Source: Pseudolysinimonas_A sp965653335
Lineage (GTDB): Bacteria; Actinomycetota; Actinomycetes; Actinomycetales; Microbacteriaceae
Assembly: GCA_965653335.1 (NCBI GenBank)
Contig: CBFGZU010000001.1
Coordinates: 1-64,000, forward strand
Direction: 5' to 3'
Length of the DNA: 64,000 nt
The translations under genes and the position numbers were made by a program. Position 1 is the first letter of the stretch. Each line of letters starts with the position of its first letter. Below, one piece after another: positions 41,000 to 49,388 of this stretch. Under the pieces are notes generated by a model. The model saw nothing but the letters and a program-made list of their open reading frames with translations, did not search any database and was not told the DNA's origin.

Positions 41000-42145
41000 G
41001 TGCAAGGCACGGACAACATCGGTGTCGGTCTCATCTCGGTCGGTTGGATGGGGCGTCTGCACTCGCGCGCCTACCTCGCGACGCGCCAGTTCTACCCGGA
41101 ACTGACTCGCCACGCCGAGCTGGTGATCGCCGCCGACCCCGATGACGCGGGTCGCGGCTACGCCGAGAACAACGTCGGCTACCGCGAGACGACGACCGAC
41201 TACCGCGAGGTGCTCGCGCATCCGGATGTCGACGTCGTCTCGATCTGCTCGCCGAACTTCCTGCACCACGAGGTCGCCCTCGCCGCCATCGCGGCGGGCA
41301 AGCACTTCTGGATCGAGAAGCCCATGGGGCGCAGCGCGCGCGAGTCGCGCGAGATCGCCCAGGGCGCGGAAGCCGCGGGGCTCATCACCGCCGTCGGCTT
41401 CAACTACCGGCACGCCCCCGCCGTCGCCGAGGCGCGCCGGCTCATCCGCTCCGGCGCCATCGGCACCGTCACCAACGTGCAGATCCGGCTCATCACGAGT
41501 TACGCATCCGATCCCACTCAGGGCTTCACCTGGCGCTACGAGACGGAGTTCGCCGGCTCCGGCGTGCTCGGCGACGTGCTCAGTCACGGCTTCGACCTCG
41601 CCCAGTTCCTCATCGGGCGCATCTCCTCGGTCAATTCGATCACGGAGACTTTCATCAAGGACCGCCCCCTGCCGGACGGTTCGACACGCGAGGTCGAGAA
41701 CGAGGATTACGCCGCCGTCCTCGCCCGATTCGACAACGGCGCGGTCGGCGTGCTGGAGTCGACGCGCGTCGCGATCGGCCCGAACGCCGAGTACACGATC
41801 GAGGTGTACGGCACGACGGGCTCGCTGCGCTGGAACTTCGACCAGATGAACCAGCTCGAGGTGGCGGAGGACGTGCGCGGCTACCGCACCATCATGACCG
41901 ACACCTCCTTCGGCGACTTCGGGCGGTTTCAGCCGAACGCCGGCCCCGGCATCGGCTTCAACGACCTCAAGACGATCGAAGCCGCGCTCTTCTTGCGCTC
42001 GGTGGCCGAGGGCACGCAACTCGCCCCGTCGGCAGCCGACGGCTGGTCGGCCTCCGAACTCGTCGATGCTTCGATCACGAGCGCCGCATCCGGGGCGTGG
42101 GTCGAGCTTCCCGAGGTCACAGGCACCACGACCTACCAGGCGTAG
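41000..42145 (+). CDS. Gfo/Idh/MocA family oxidoreductase (1 of 3)
   Basis: 381 residues. NAD-binding VGLISVGWMGRLHSRAY replaces the usual GxGxxG with SVGWMG (residues 14-19). EKPMGRSARESREIAQGAEAAGL near 111 gives the conserved EKP motif. GSGVLGDVLSHGFDLAQFLIG holds the conserved D and H of the active site. Such enzymes oxidise inositols, glucosides or other polyols. GTG 41000 has AAGAAGGAG just upstream. It is the only plus-strand gene of the catabolic region. Confidence 0.88.
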   Translation: MQGTDNIGVGLISVGWMGRLHSRAYLATRQFYPELTRHAELVIAADPDDAGRGYAENNVGYRETTTDYREVLAHPDVDVVSICSPNFLHHEVALAAIAAGKHFWIEKPMGRSARESREIAQGAEAAGLITAVGFNYRHAPAVAEARRLIRSGAIGTVTNVQIRLITSYASDPTQGFTWRYETEFAGSGVLGDVLSHGFDLAQFLIGRISSVNSITETFIKDRPLPDGSTREVENEDYAAVLARFDNGAVGVLESTRVAIGPNAEYTIEVYGTTGSLRWNFDQMNQLEVAEDVRGYRTIMTDTSFGDFGRFQPNAGPGIGFNDLKTIEAALFLRSVAEGTQLAPSAADGWSASELVDASITSAASGAWVELPEVTGTTTYQA

Positions 42146-42152
42146 AAACGTC

Positions 42153-42200
42153 CCTCGACGGGGTCCGGAGTCTCAGCGAGAATTCCGGGCCCCGTCGAGG
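42153..42200. terminator. Bidirectional terminator between convergent oxidoreductase genes
   Basis: CCTCGACGGGGTCCGGA (42153-42169) pairs with TCCGGGCCCCGTCGAGG (42184-42200) except at one internal position, around a 14-base loop. It includes the stop and the last codons of the IolG-like gene, so that protein's ending LDGARNSR is set by the hairpin. Confidence 0.72.
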
Positions 42201-43195
42201 CGCACCACGGCGCCGTCCTCGGCGGAGCGCTGCGCGGCATCCGCGATCATGAGCGCCGCGCGGCCGTCGTCGAAGCCGGGGCTGCTCGACTCCTCGCCAC
42301 GCACGAGCTTCACAAACTCGGCGAGCTCGAGGGCGTAGGCGTCGGCGTAGCGCTCCAGGAAGAAGTCCACGTAGGGCCGCTTCGTCTCGACGCCGGATGC
42401 CGTCGAGACACTCACGAGGCTCGACGGCGCGTTCGCCACCTGAAGCACGCCGTCGGGACCGAACGCCTCGAGTCTCTGGTCGTAGCCGATCGCGCTGTGC
42501 CGCGAGTTGACGATCGTCGCGAGTCCGCCCGCAGCGGAGCGCAACGTCACCACGACCGAATCGAAGTCGCCCTGATCACGAGCGCCCGCATCGAATAACT
42601 GCCCGCCGACCGCGCTGACCTCGATGATCTCGCCGAGAAAGAATCGCGCCATGTCGAAATCGTGGATCGTCATGTCGCGGAAGATGCCGCCGGAGACGCC
42701 GAGATACTCGGCCGGCGGCGGGCCGGGGTCGCGGCTGATGATCGACAGGAGTTCGAGCGCGCCGATCTCGCCGGTGGCGACGCGACGGTGGACCTCGGCG
42801 AACGCCGGGTCGAATCGCTGATTGAAGCCCAGCGCGACCGGCACCGGGCTCGCCGCCACCTTGGGCCGCAGGGCGTCGACGCGCGCGATGTCGAGGTCGA
42901 TCGGCTTCTCGCACAGCACCGCGACACCCGCGTCGACGCACGCCTCGATGAGGTCGATGTGGGTGGGCGTCGGCGACGCGACGAGGACCGCGTCGACCTC
43001 TCCCGAGGTGATCACATGCTCGGGCGACTCGGCGACCCTCCCCCCGAACCGTGCGGCGAGGGACTCGGCTCCCGACACCACGGGGTCGGCGACCCACGCG
43101 AGCGAGGTGTCAGGATTCGCGGCGATGCTCGCCGCGTGCACCTGACCGATGCGTCCGGCCCCGATCAGGCCGATGCGAACGTTCTCCCGAGCCAT
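42173..43195 (-). CDS. iolG: Inositol 2-dehydrogenase-like Gfo/Idh/MocA oxidoreductase (2 of 3)
   Basis: 340 residues from ATG 43195, preceded by GAGAGG. NAD motif IGAGRIGQVHAASIA is at residues 11-25, CEKPIDLDIARVD near 95, GFNQRFDPAFAEVHRRVATGEIG near 122, and GGIFRDMTIHDFDMARFFLG near 167. This set is very close to IolG, which oxidises myo-inositol to scyllo-inosose; related enzymes take scyllo- or chiro-inositol. A second binding lipoprotein gene is directly upstream. Confidence 0.87.
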   Translation of the reverse strand: MARENVRIGLIGAGRIGQVHAASIAANPDTSLAWVADPVVSGAESLAARFGGRVAESPEHVITSGEVDAVLVASPTPTHIDLIEACVDAGVAVLCEKPIDLDIARVDALRPKVAASPVPVALGFNQRFDPAFAEVHRRVATGEIGALELLSIISRDPGPPPAEYLGVSGGIFRDMTIHDFDMARFFLGEIIEVSAVGGQLFDAGARDQGDFDSVVVTLRSAAGGLATIVNSRHSAIGYDQRLEAFGPDGVLQVANAPSSLVSVSTASGVETKRPYVDFFLERYADAYALELAEFVKLVRGEESSSPGFDDGRAALMIADAAQRSAEDGAVVRLDGARNSR

Positions 43196-43226
43196 CCCGG
43201 CACCTCTCGTCGGTCGAGTCAGACCG

Positions 43227-44183
43227 CTACTTGAGGAACTCGTCGACATTTTCCGCCGTGACGAGGATGGCCGGCGTCACGATCTCCGGCTCGACCTCTT
43301 CGCCTTTGAGGTGCGCGATCGCGGTCTGGGCGCTGGCCAGCCCCTGTCCGCGGAAATCCTGCGCGACGGTCGCCGTCAGAATGCCTTTCTTGACGGCTTC
43401 GAACCCTGCCGGGTCCCCATCGACGCTCACGAAGGCTGTGAAGTCGTCCTCGCGCCCTGCCTCCTCGATCGCGAGCGTGGCACCGATGGCGATCTCATCG
43501 CACGACGCGTAGGCGCCGTCGATCTCGCCCGCCGGGAAGCGCTGAAGCACGTCCTCCATGCTCTTGACCGACTTGTCGCGGGAGCAGTCCGCGGCGTACT
43601 CGGCGATGATCTCGATGTTGTCGTTGATCGCCATGTTGTAGCCATCGGTGCGGCGGTCGGTCCACGACGCGCCGATGGTGCCGGCGATGAAGACGATCTT
43701 GCCGCCGTCGGGAAGTTGCTCGTTGAGATACTCGGCCTGCATCTTCCCGGCTTCGATCTCGTTCTGACCGATGTGGCTGACGACGTCGATCCCGGCCTCT
43801 TCAGGGAAGCCCGTGTTGACGGTGAAGAGCGGAATGCCCGCCTCGTTGATGAGAGCGGCTGCCTTCGCGCTCACCTCCCCGTCGATCGGCTGCAGGATGA
43901 TCGCATCCACGCCGCGCACGATGAGGTCCTCGATGTCGGCCCGTTCCTTCGCGGTATCGCTCCGGGAGTCGGTGACGACGACCTCGACACCCTCCTCGTC
44001 CGCCACCTCCAGGATGGCTTCCCTGATGGGGGCGGTGTTGGGCGACGACTCGTCGTAGAACACCGCTCCGATCGTGAAGTCGTCATCCTCGCCGTTGGCA
44101 TCTCCGCCGGGGGCGGCGCATCCTGCGAAAAGCAACGCCGACAGACCGGCGAAGCCAATCGCGGCTGTGATCCGAGTCTTCAT
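43227..44183 (-). CDS. Second RbsB-like sugar-binding lipoprotein, without its own permease
   Basis: 318 residues from ATG 44183 with GAGAGGACC upstream. Lipobox FAGC with the cysteine near residue 22. The fold motifs DAIILQPIDGEVSAKAAALINEAGIPLFTV and ASCDEIAIGATLAIEEAGR resemble the receptor at 34126. It differs by two extra cysteines (AADCSRD, YASCDE) that could form a disulfide. No membrane or ATPase gene is adjacent, so it probably docks on the importer at 35161-37046. Sits beside the IolG-like gene, which hints at a cyclitol ligand. Confidence 0.9.
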   Translation of the reverse strand: MKTRITAAIGFAGLSALLFAGCAAPGGDANGEDDDFTIGAVFYDESSPNTAPIREAILEVADEEGVEVVVTDSRSDTAKERADIEDLIVRGVDAIILQPIDGEVSAKAAALINEAGIPLFTVNTGFPEEAGIDVVSHIGQNEIEAGKMQAEYLNEQLPDGGKIVFIAGTIGASWTDRRTDGYNMAINDNIEIIAEYAADCSRDKSVKSMEDVLQRFPAGEIDGAYASCDEIAIGATLAIEEAGREDDFTAFVSVDGDPAGFEAVKKGILTATVAQDFRGQGLASAQTAIAHLKGEEVEPEIVTPAILVTAENVDEFLK

Positions 44184-44231
44184 TGAAATCGGTCCTCTCG
44201 TGTGCTGAGTCCATGACGGCAGCCGAGCACG

Positions 44232-44251
44232 GCAACGGACCGTGCCGTTGC
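44232..44251. repeat. Inverted repeat in the leader of the second binding-protein gene
   Basis: GCAACGG-ACCGTG-CCGTTGC is a perfect 7-bp inverted repeat about 50 bp upstream of the ATG at 44183. It may be an operator or an RNA hairpin. Confidence 0.45.
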
Positions 44252-44310
44252 ATGACCGATCGTCGCTCAGCTTTCCTGCGCCCAGTCTCGCCGCCGGGCG
44301 AGATATCGGA

Positions 44311-44327
44311 TGTGCCAATCTGGGACG
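44311..44327. promoter_or_regulatory. Shared dyad of the catabolic cluster, site C
   Basis: TGTGCCA-ATC-TGGGACG has the common GTnCCA and TGGnAC half-sites, pairing at 5 of 7 positions per arm. It lies in the 204-bp gap upstream of the second binding-protein gene. Confidence 0.55.
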
Positions 44328-44387
44328 GGTCGACGGTGGACGACGCACGCACGACGCGGCCGTCGTGTGACGGCGCGCGCCGCGACC

Positions 44388-45746
44388 TCAGGAGGCGGCG
44401 AAGCGGAACAGTTTCTTGTTCGCGAACTCGAGCATGCCGACCTGGCCCATCTCCCGGCCGTAGCCCGACTTCTTGACACCGCCGAACGGGATGTCGGGGC
44501 CGCCGAGACCCATCGCGTTGATGAAGACCATGCCGACATCCAGCTGGTTGCCGACGCGCTCGGCACGCTCCAGGTCGTCGCAGATCACGGCCGAGCCGAG
44601 ACCATACGGCGACGAGTTCGCGAGCTCGATCGCTTCTTCGTCACTCGACACGCGGTAGAGCTGGGCGACGGGGCCGAACAGCTCTTCGCTGTAGACATCC
44701 ATCTGGGGCGTGATGCCGGCGAGGATGCCCGGCGTATAGACGTTGCCGTTGGGAGTGTTGTCGCCGACGATCAGCTCGGCTCCCTGGTCGAGAGCCGTCT
44801 GCACTTGCGACGTGAGCGTCGCGGTCGCCGAATCGGACGACAGCGGGCCGAAGTCGCCGTTCTCGTACGACTGGGCCTTGATCGCGGCCGTGAACTTGGC
44901 CGCAAACTCGTCGAAGTGCTTGTCCATCACGACGATGCGCTTCGACCCGTTGCAGCTCTGGCCCGTGTTGTCCATGCGACCACCCACCGCGTGCTTCACC
45001 GCGTTGTCGATGTTCGCCGTGTCGAGCACGAGGAACACGTCGGCACCGCCGAGCTCGAGCACGCACTTCTTGAGCGCCCGGCCCGCGCGCTCCGCGACGA
45101 TCGCGCCGACCCGCTCGGAGCCCGTGAGGGAGACCCCCTGCACGCGGTCGTCGTCGATCATCTGACCGATCTGATCGTGCGACGCGAAGACGTTGACGTA
45201 GGCACCCTCGGGGAACCCGGCGTCGAGGAAGAGCTGGTGCAGCGCGAGCGCCGACTCGGGGCACTGACTCGCGTGCCGCACGATGACGGTGTTGCCGAGG
45301 ATCAGGTTGGGCACCGCGAAACGTGCGACCTGGTAGTAGGGGTAGTTCCACGGCATGATGCCGAGGATGACCCCGAGCCCCTGGAACCGGAAGAAGCTCC
45401 GGAGCCCGTCGGCGGTCTCGAGCACCTCGTCGGCGAGCCACTTCTCGCCATTCGTGGCGAAGGCCGCCGCGATCTTCGCCGAGAAGTCGACCTCACCGAT
45501 GCCCTGAGCGACCGGCTTGCCCATCTCACGATTGATGATCGCCGCGAGCTCATCCTGGCGCTCGATCATCAGATCGGCGAGGCGCTGGGCGAAGACCACG
45601 CGCTCGGCCACCGTCGTCGCGCGAGACCACGTGCGGTAGGTCTCGTGCGCCGACGCGAGTGCCGACTCGACATCGGCCGCCGTCGCCTGCGGGTACTCGG
45701 CCACCTTCTGTCGCGTGGCCGGATCGATGACGGCGAACGTGCCCAT
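44388..45746 (-). CDS. NAD(P)-dependent aldehyde dehydrogenase (succinate-semialdehyde type)
   Basis: 452 residues, close to the short GabD/Sad-type enzymes. Catalytic C265 lies in NTGQSCNGSKR and E231 in ELGGADVF. N134 is in GIMPWNYPYYQV, and the substrate loop SLTGSERVG is near 206. The usual KPA/KHA triad near 157 is RHA here. In an iol setting this step often oxidises a malonic or succinic semialdehyde. The enzyme is not of the CoA-acylating IolA type, judged by length and motifs. ATG 45746 follows the iolD stop by 13 bases. Confidence 0.9.
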   Translation of the reverse strand: MGTFAVIDPATRQKVAEYPQATAADVESALASAHETYRTWSRATTVAERVVFAQRLADLMIERQDELAAIINREMGKPVAQGIGEVDFSAKIAAAFATNGEKWLADEVLETADGLRSFFRFQGLGVILGIMPWNYPYYQVARFAVPNLILGNTVIVRHASQCPESALALHQLFLDAGFPEGAYVNVFASHDQIGQMIDDDRVQGVSLTGSERVGAIVAERAGRALKKCVLELGGADVFLVLDTANIDNAVKHAVGGRMDNTGQSCNGSKRIVVMDKHFDEFAAKFTAAIKAQSYENGDFGPLSSDSATATLTSQVQTALDQGAELIVGDNTPNGNVYTPGILAGITPQMDVYSEELFGPVAQLYRVSSDEEAIELANSSPYGLGSAVICDDLERAERVGNQLDVGMVFINAMGLGGPDIPFGGVKKSGYGREMGQVGMLEFANKKLFRFAAS

Positions 45747-45759
45747 CTGCTGACTCCCT

Positions 45760-47706
45760 CTAGTTCTTGTTTGGAACGGTGGTGGCCCCGTAGTACCGCT
45801 GACGAGCGCGACCCTCGAGGTGCTGGGCGGTTCCCTTCTGGCTGCCCGGGCGCTGCGAGGTCAGCGGCACGCCGACATCCCAGAACGCACCGCTGCCGGT
45901 GAGGTAGCGCCACGGCTCCACTTGCGCAACGATAACCGCGGGACGGTCGGTAATATTCCGAGCTTCCGCGAGAGCCGCCGTGAATTCGTCGACCGTCGTC
46001 GTGTTCCACGACGCGGCACCCAGGCTCGCGGCGTTCGCCGCGATGTCGACATCGACGATCGGCCCGTTGAGGCGACCCGTCTCCGGGTTGCGTTCACGCA
46101 ACTGCGTTCCGAACTCGGCCTCGGGGCCACCGCCCTTCGCCGCCTGAAGCGGCCAGATGCACTGGTTTCCACGGTTGTCGATGATGACGACGGTGATTTT
46201 CTGCCGCAGCTGGGTGGCCGTGAGCAACTCGGTCGGCTGCATGTAGTACGTGCCGTCTCCGATGAGCACGAAGACGTCGCCGGGGGCATCCGGTTGCGCG
46301 AGCTGGACTCCGAGCCCCGCGGGGATCTCATGGCCCATGCACGAGTTCGCGTACTCGAAGTGGATCTCGGTGCGGTTCGAAGGATCCCATGCTTTGTGGA
46401 TGCTTTCGACGACGCCACCCGACCCGAGCACGAGTGTGTCATCGGCGCCCGTGTGCGCGTTGAGCGCGGCCACGACCTGAGCCTGGCTCATGATCTCGCC
46501 CGGGAACTCCTGCAGATCGTGCGCGAGCCGCTCCGCCGTCGCCTTCTGCGCGGCCGCGATGTCGTCGGCATACGACGCCTCGGTGTGGTACCCCGTGGCC
46601 GCGAGTCCCTGGTGGATCGCCGTGAGCGACAGCTTCGCGTCGCCGACGACGGGGAACGACCCCATCTTGTGCGCATCGAAGGAGTTGACGTTGAGGTGCA
46701 CGAACCGCACGTCGGGGTTCTGGAACAGCGAGTGCGACGCCGTGATGAAATCCTGCAGTCGCGTGCCGACGCTGATGACGCAGTCGGTCTGGTCGGCCAG
46801 CTGGTCGGCGCCGAAGGTGCCGGTCACCCCGAGCCCGCCGACGTTGAGTTCGCTGATCGGGCCGCTGCCCTTGCCGGCGAAGGTCTCCGAGACCGGAATG
46901 CCGAACTCGGCACTGAACTTCGCGAGCTCGTCGCGAGACGACGAGTATCGCACGCCGCCACCCGCGATGATGATCGGGCGCTTGGCGGAACGGATGATCT
47001 CGATCGCGTCGCGGATCTCATCCTCCGCGGCGGGACGACGACGGATCGGCCAGACGCGCGGAGCGAAGAAGGCCTCCGGGAAGTCGAACTCGTCGCCCTG
47101 CACGTCTTGCGGCAGACACACGACGACGGCACCGGTCTCGACGGGGTCGGTGAGCACGCGCATCGCCTCGGGGAGCGTCGACAGCAGCTGCGACGGGTTC
47201 GTGATGCGGTCGAAGTAGCGGGCCACGGGGCGGAAGCAGTCGTTGGCCGAGACATCCCGCTCGATCGGGTGCTCGATCTGCTGCAGAACCGGGTCGCCCT
47301 TGCGGTTGTTGATGATGTCGGCCGGGAACAGCAGCACCGGGAGCCGGTTCGTCGTCGCCGTCGCCGCGCCCGTGACCATGTTGGTCGAGCCCGGACCCGC
47401 CGACGCGGTGCACGCGAGCGTCGACGCCCGGTTGGTCGCCCGGGCGTAGCCGATCGCCGCGTGGACCATCGACTGCTCGTTCTTGCCCGGGTAGAAGGGG
47501 AAGTCGACCCCGTACTCGTCGGTGGCCTGCGCCAGGCCGACTGAGTTGCCGTGGCCGAAGATGCCGTACAGGCCGGGAATGAGCCGCTGACGTTCACCGT
47601 CCAGCTCGCTGTATTGCACCTGCAGATACTCGACGATCGCCTGCGCGACGGTGCGGCGACGAACGCCTCCGGTCGATGCCTTCGTGCCAGCGGCGGTGCT
47701 GCTCAT
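45760..47706 (-). CDS. iolD: 3D-(3,5/4)-trihydroxycyclohexane-1,2-dione hydrolase
   Basis: Thiamine-diphosphate enzyme that opens the cyclohexane ring of the diketo-inositol intermediate to 5-deoxyglucuronate, 648 residues as usual for IolD. Catalytic E77 is in KNEQSM, and the TPP-binding signature starts GDGTYYMQP at 483 and ends at N511. Family-specific stretches are GLYGIFGHGNSVGLAQA (46-61) and CMGHEIPAGLG (456-466). Three 15-bp tandem repeats and a copy of the shared dyad lie upstream. IolE, which makes its substrate in the standard pathway, is not in the window. Confidence 0.93.
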   Translation of the reverse strand: MSSTAAGTKASTGGVRRRTVAQAIVEYLQVQYSELDGERQRLIPGLYGIFGHGNSVGLAQATDEYGVDFPFYPGKNEQSMVHAAIGYARATNRASTLACTASAGPGSTNMVTGAATATTNRLPVLLFPADIINNRKGDPVLQQIEHPIERDVSANDCFRPVARYFDRITNPSQLLSTLPEAMRVLTDPVETGAVVVCLPQDVQGDEFDFPEAFFAPRVWPIRRRPAAEDEIRDAIEIIRSAKRPIIIAGGGVRYSSSRDELAKFSAEFGIPVSETFAGKGSGPISELNVGGLGVTGTFGADQLADQTDCVISVGTRLQDFITASHSLFQNPDVRFVHLNVNSFDAHKMGSFPVVGDAKLSLTAIHQGLAATGYHTEASYADDIAAAQKATAERLAHDLQEFPGEIMSQAQVVAALNAHTGADDTLVLGSGGVVESIHKAWDPSNRTEIHFEYANSCMGHEIPAGLGVQLAQPDAPGDVFVLIGDGTYYMQPTELLTATQLRQKITVVIIDNRGNQCIWPLQAAKGGGPEAEFGTQLRERNPETGRLNGPIVDVDIAANAASLGAASWNTTTVDEFTAALAEARNITDRPAVIVAQVEPWRYLTGSGAFWDVGVPLTSQRPGSQKGTAQHLEGRARQRYYGATTVPNKN

Positions 47707-47714
47707 GCGCTCTC

Positions 47715-47759
47715 CTCAGTGATTCACGGCTCAGTGGTTCACGACTCAGTGGTTCACGG
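47715..47759. repeat. Three tandem 15-bp repeats upstream of iolD
   Basis: Units CTCAGTGATTCACGG (47715-47729), CTCAGTGGTTCACGA (47730-47744) and CTCAGTGGTTCACGG (47745-47759) differ at one or two positions. They end 8 bases from the iolD ATG (minus strand), touching its GAGGAG ribosome site. Confidence 0.85.
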
Positions 47760-47826
47760 CGACCTGTCGAGACCTGAGCCGACAGGGCCAGAGGGACCAG
47801 CCTGTCACCGCGTCCCGTCGCCGAGC

Positions 47827-47843
47827 TGTCCCAGTTTGATACG
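47827..47843. promoter_or_regulatory. Shared dyad of the catabolic cluster, site D
   Basis: TGTCCCA-GTT-TGATACG keeps GT and CCA in one arm and TG and AC in the other. The centre GTT is the same as in site A. It lies 121 bp upstream of iolD. Confidence 0.52.
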
Positions 47844-47869
47844 GCTCGTCGAGCGTGCCGAAGAAAACG

Positions 47870-49351
47870 CTACAGCTCGTCGATGAGGAAGCGCGATTCG
47901 ACGGCGAGCCAGAGCTCGAAGGCGTCCCGATAACTCTTCAGATTGCGGCCGGTGAGCTGCTCGATCTTCTTGAGCCGATACGACAACGTGTGCTCGTGGA
48001 CGAAGAGCTGCGCCGCCGCCGTGCGCAGCCGCCCCTGGTTCTGGAAGTACACCGACAGAGTGTGCACGAGATCCGTGCCGTGGTCGGCGTCGTGGGCGAT
48101 GATCGGCCCCAGCGCCCCGTCGGCGAGATGCTTCATCATCTCGACATCCGGGTTGAGCCAGCGCCCGATCCCGAACTGCTCCTCGGCGAGCACGAGCGCG
48201 CCATCGGAGGACTCCCGGGCGAGATTGAGCGACCAGAGCGACTGGCGTTGCATCCGCGGCAACTCGTCGAGGTGGTGGAAGGGCTGACTCGAGCCGATAT
48301 GGATGCCGAGGTCGGTGACGATCGCCGCCAGATCGACGTCGTTCGCCGGCACGGCAACGAACAGCACGCCCTGATCGCGCAAGAGATGGGCGTGGCCGCG
48401 ATCGCTCAGCCAGTCGCGCATCGCGATCTCGCCGCCGTCGCCCTCCGGTGTTCCACAGGCGAGCAACCGGATGCCGCGCGCCGGATCGAGTCCCGCGGCG
48501 GTGAATCGATCGGTCAGTTCCTCGGAGTCGAGGTCGCGGTCGAGAGCGCTCGACAGCAAGGCGCTGCCCTGGCGGTGCAGTGCCTCACGGCGTCGCTGAT
48601 CGTCGACGGCATCCAGTGCCGCCAGAGTGCCGACATGCTGCAGGGTCGCGAGTCCCCCGGGATTGGCGGCCAGGTGCTCCATGCCCACGAGATAGGCGGT
48701 GACCCGATCGCCGACGACGAGCGGCAGGATGTACCCGCCGGGGATGACCTGCAAGCCTCCGGCCAGGTCGGCATGTTCGAGTTCGAGGCCGTCCGGAACC
48801 CAGGGCCAGTCGGGAAGCAAGGGCCTCCCCGCCGGGGAGAGGAGCGCCAGCCGGTAGCCGGAGACATCCTCGAGCTCCGAGTAGATCTCGACCACGTTGC
48901 TTTCGACACTCGTGCGATGGCGCAGCGTCTCGAACACCCGCAGATGTCTCGAGAGCCGCCCCCGCGTCGTCTGCACGCTCGCGTTCGCCACGAGGTGCGA
49001 GATCTCGATGAACGGGATCTGACGCGGAACGCGCAACACCGGGAAGTCGAGCCGATCGGCTTCCCGCAGAAGCTCCTCGGTCAGCTCGGGGGCTTTCACG
49101 CTCACGGCGAGGCCGGCGAGCCGGTGATGCGCGAGGCGCGCGACGTAGGCGACCTGCCCGGCGGCATCCGCCGGGATGCCGAAGCCGTTCACGATCAGAA
49201 GCTCACCGCCCTCCATCCAGGGGCCGGGGTCTTCCAGCTCGGAGGTGTGCGTCCACAGCACCGACGCTCCCGCACCGCCGCTCCCCGCCCGGAGCTCGAG
49301 CCCGAGGTGGGACATGGCGACGAGGTCGGCGACCGTCAGGTAGTCGTGCAC
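47870..49351 (-). CDS. PucR/CdaR-family transcriptional regulator
   Basis: 493 residues. An N-terminal PucR domain (about 3-130, beginning YLTVADLVAMSHLGLELRAG) senses a ligand, a middle GGDEF-like or GAF-like region follows, and the C-terminal PucR helix-turn-helix holds VYFQNQGRLRTAAAQLFVHEHTLSYRLKKIEQLTGRNL. Such proteins activate catabolic operons for purines, hydantoins or other nitrogen compounds. GTG 49351 has AGAAGG upstream. It is the last gene of the minus-strand run containing HyuA/HyuB, so a nitrogen-containing effector is plausible. Confidence 0.87.
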   Translation of the reverse strand: MHDYLTVADLVAMSHLGLELRAGSGGAGASVLWTHTSELEDPGPWMEGGELLIVNGFGIPADAAGQVAYVARLAHHRLAGLAVSVKAPELTEELLREADRLDFPVLRVPRQIPFIEISHLVANASVQTTRGRLSRHLRVFETLRHRTSVESNVVEIYSELEDVSGYRLALLSPAGRPLLPDWPWVPDGLELEHADLAGGLQVIPGGYILPLVVGDRVTAYLVGMEHLAANPGGLATLQHVGTLAALDAVDDQRRREALHRQGSALLSSALDRDLDSEELTDRFTAAGLDPARGIRLLACGTPEGDGGEIAMRDWLSDRGHAHLLRDQGVLFVAVPANDVDLAAIVTDLGIHIGSSQPFHHLDELPRMQRQSLWSLNLARESSDGALVLAEEQFGIGRWLNPDVEMMKHLADGALGPIIAHDADHGTDLVHTLSVYFQNQGRLRTAAAQLFVHEHTLSYRLKKIEQLTGRNLKSYRDAFELWLAVESRFLIDEL

Positions 49352-49388
49352 GCCTTCTTCTCCATGCCTGGTCGGCACGGCGGCCGCC

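Noticed and set aside
41000..42145. Second IolG gene
   Set aside because: The NAD motif and active-site stretch differ from IolG, so only the broad family is claimed.
45761..45778. Sixth copy of the shared dyad, in the last codons of iolD before the aldehyde dehydrogenase
   Set aside because: Only one half-site (TGGAAC) fits; the other arm does not, and the sequence is coding.
47715..47759. Possible CRISPR array
   Set aside because: The 15-bp repeats are directly adjacent with no spacers and no cas genes nearby.
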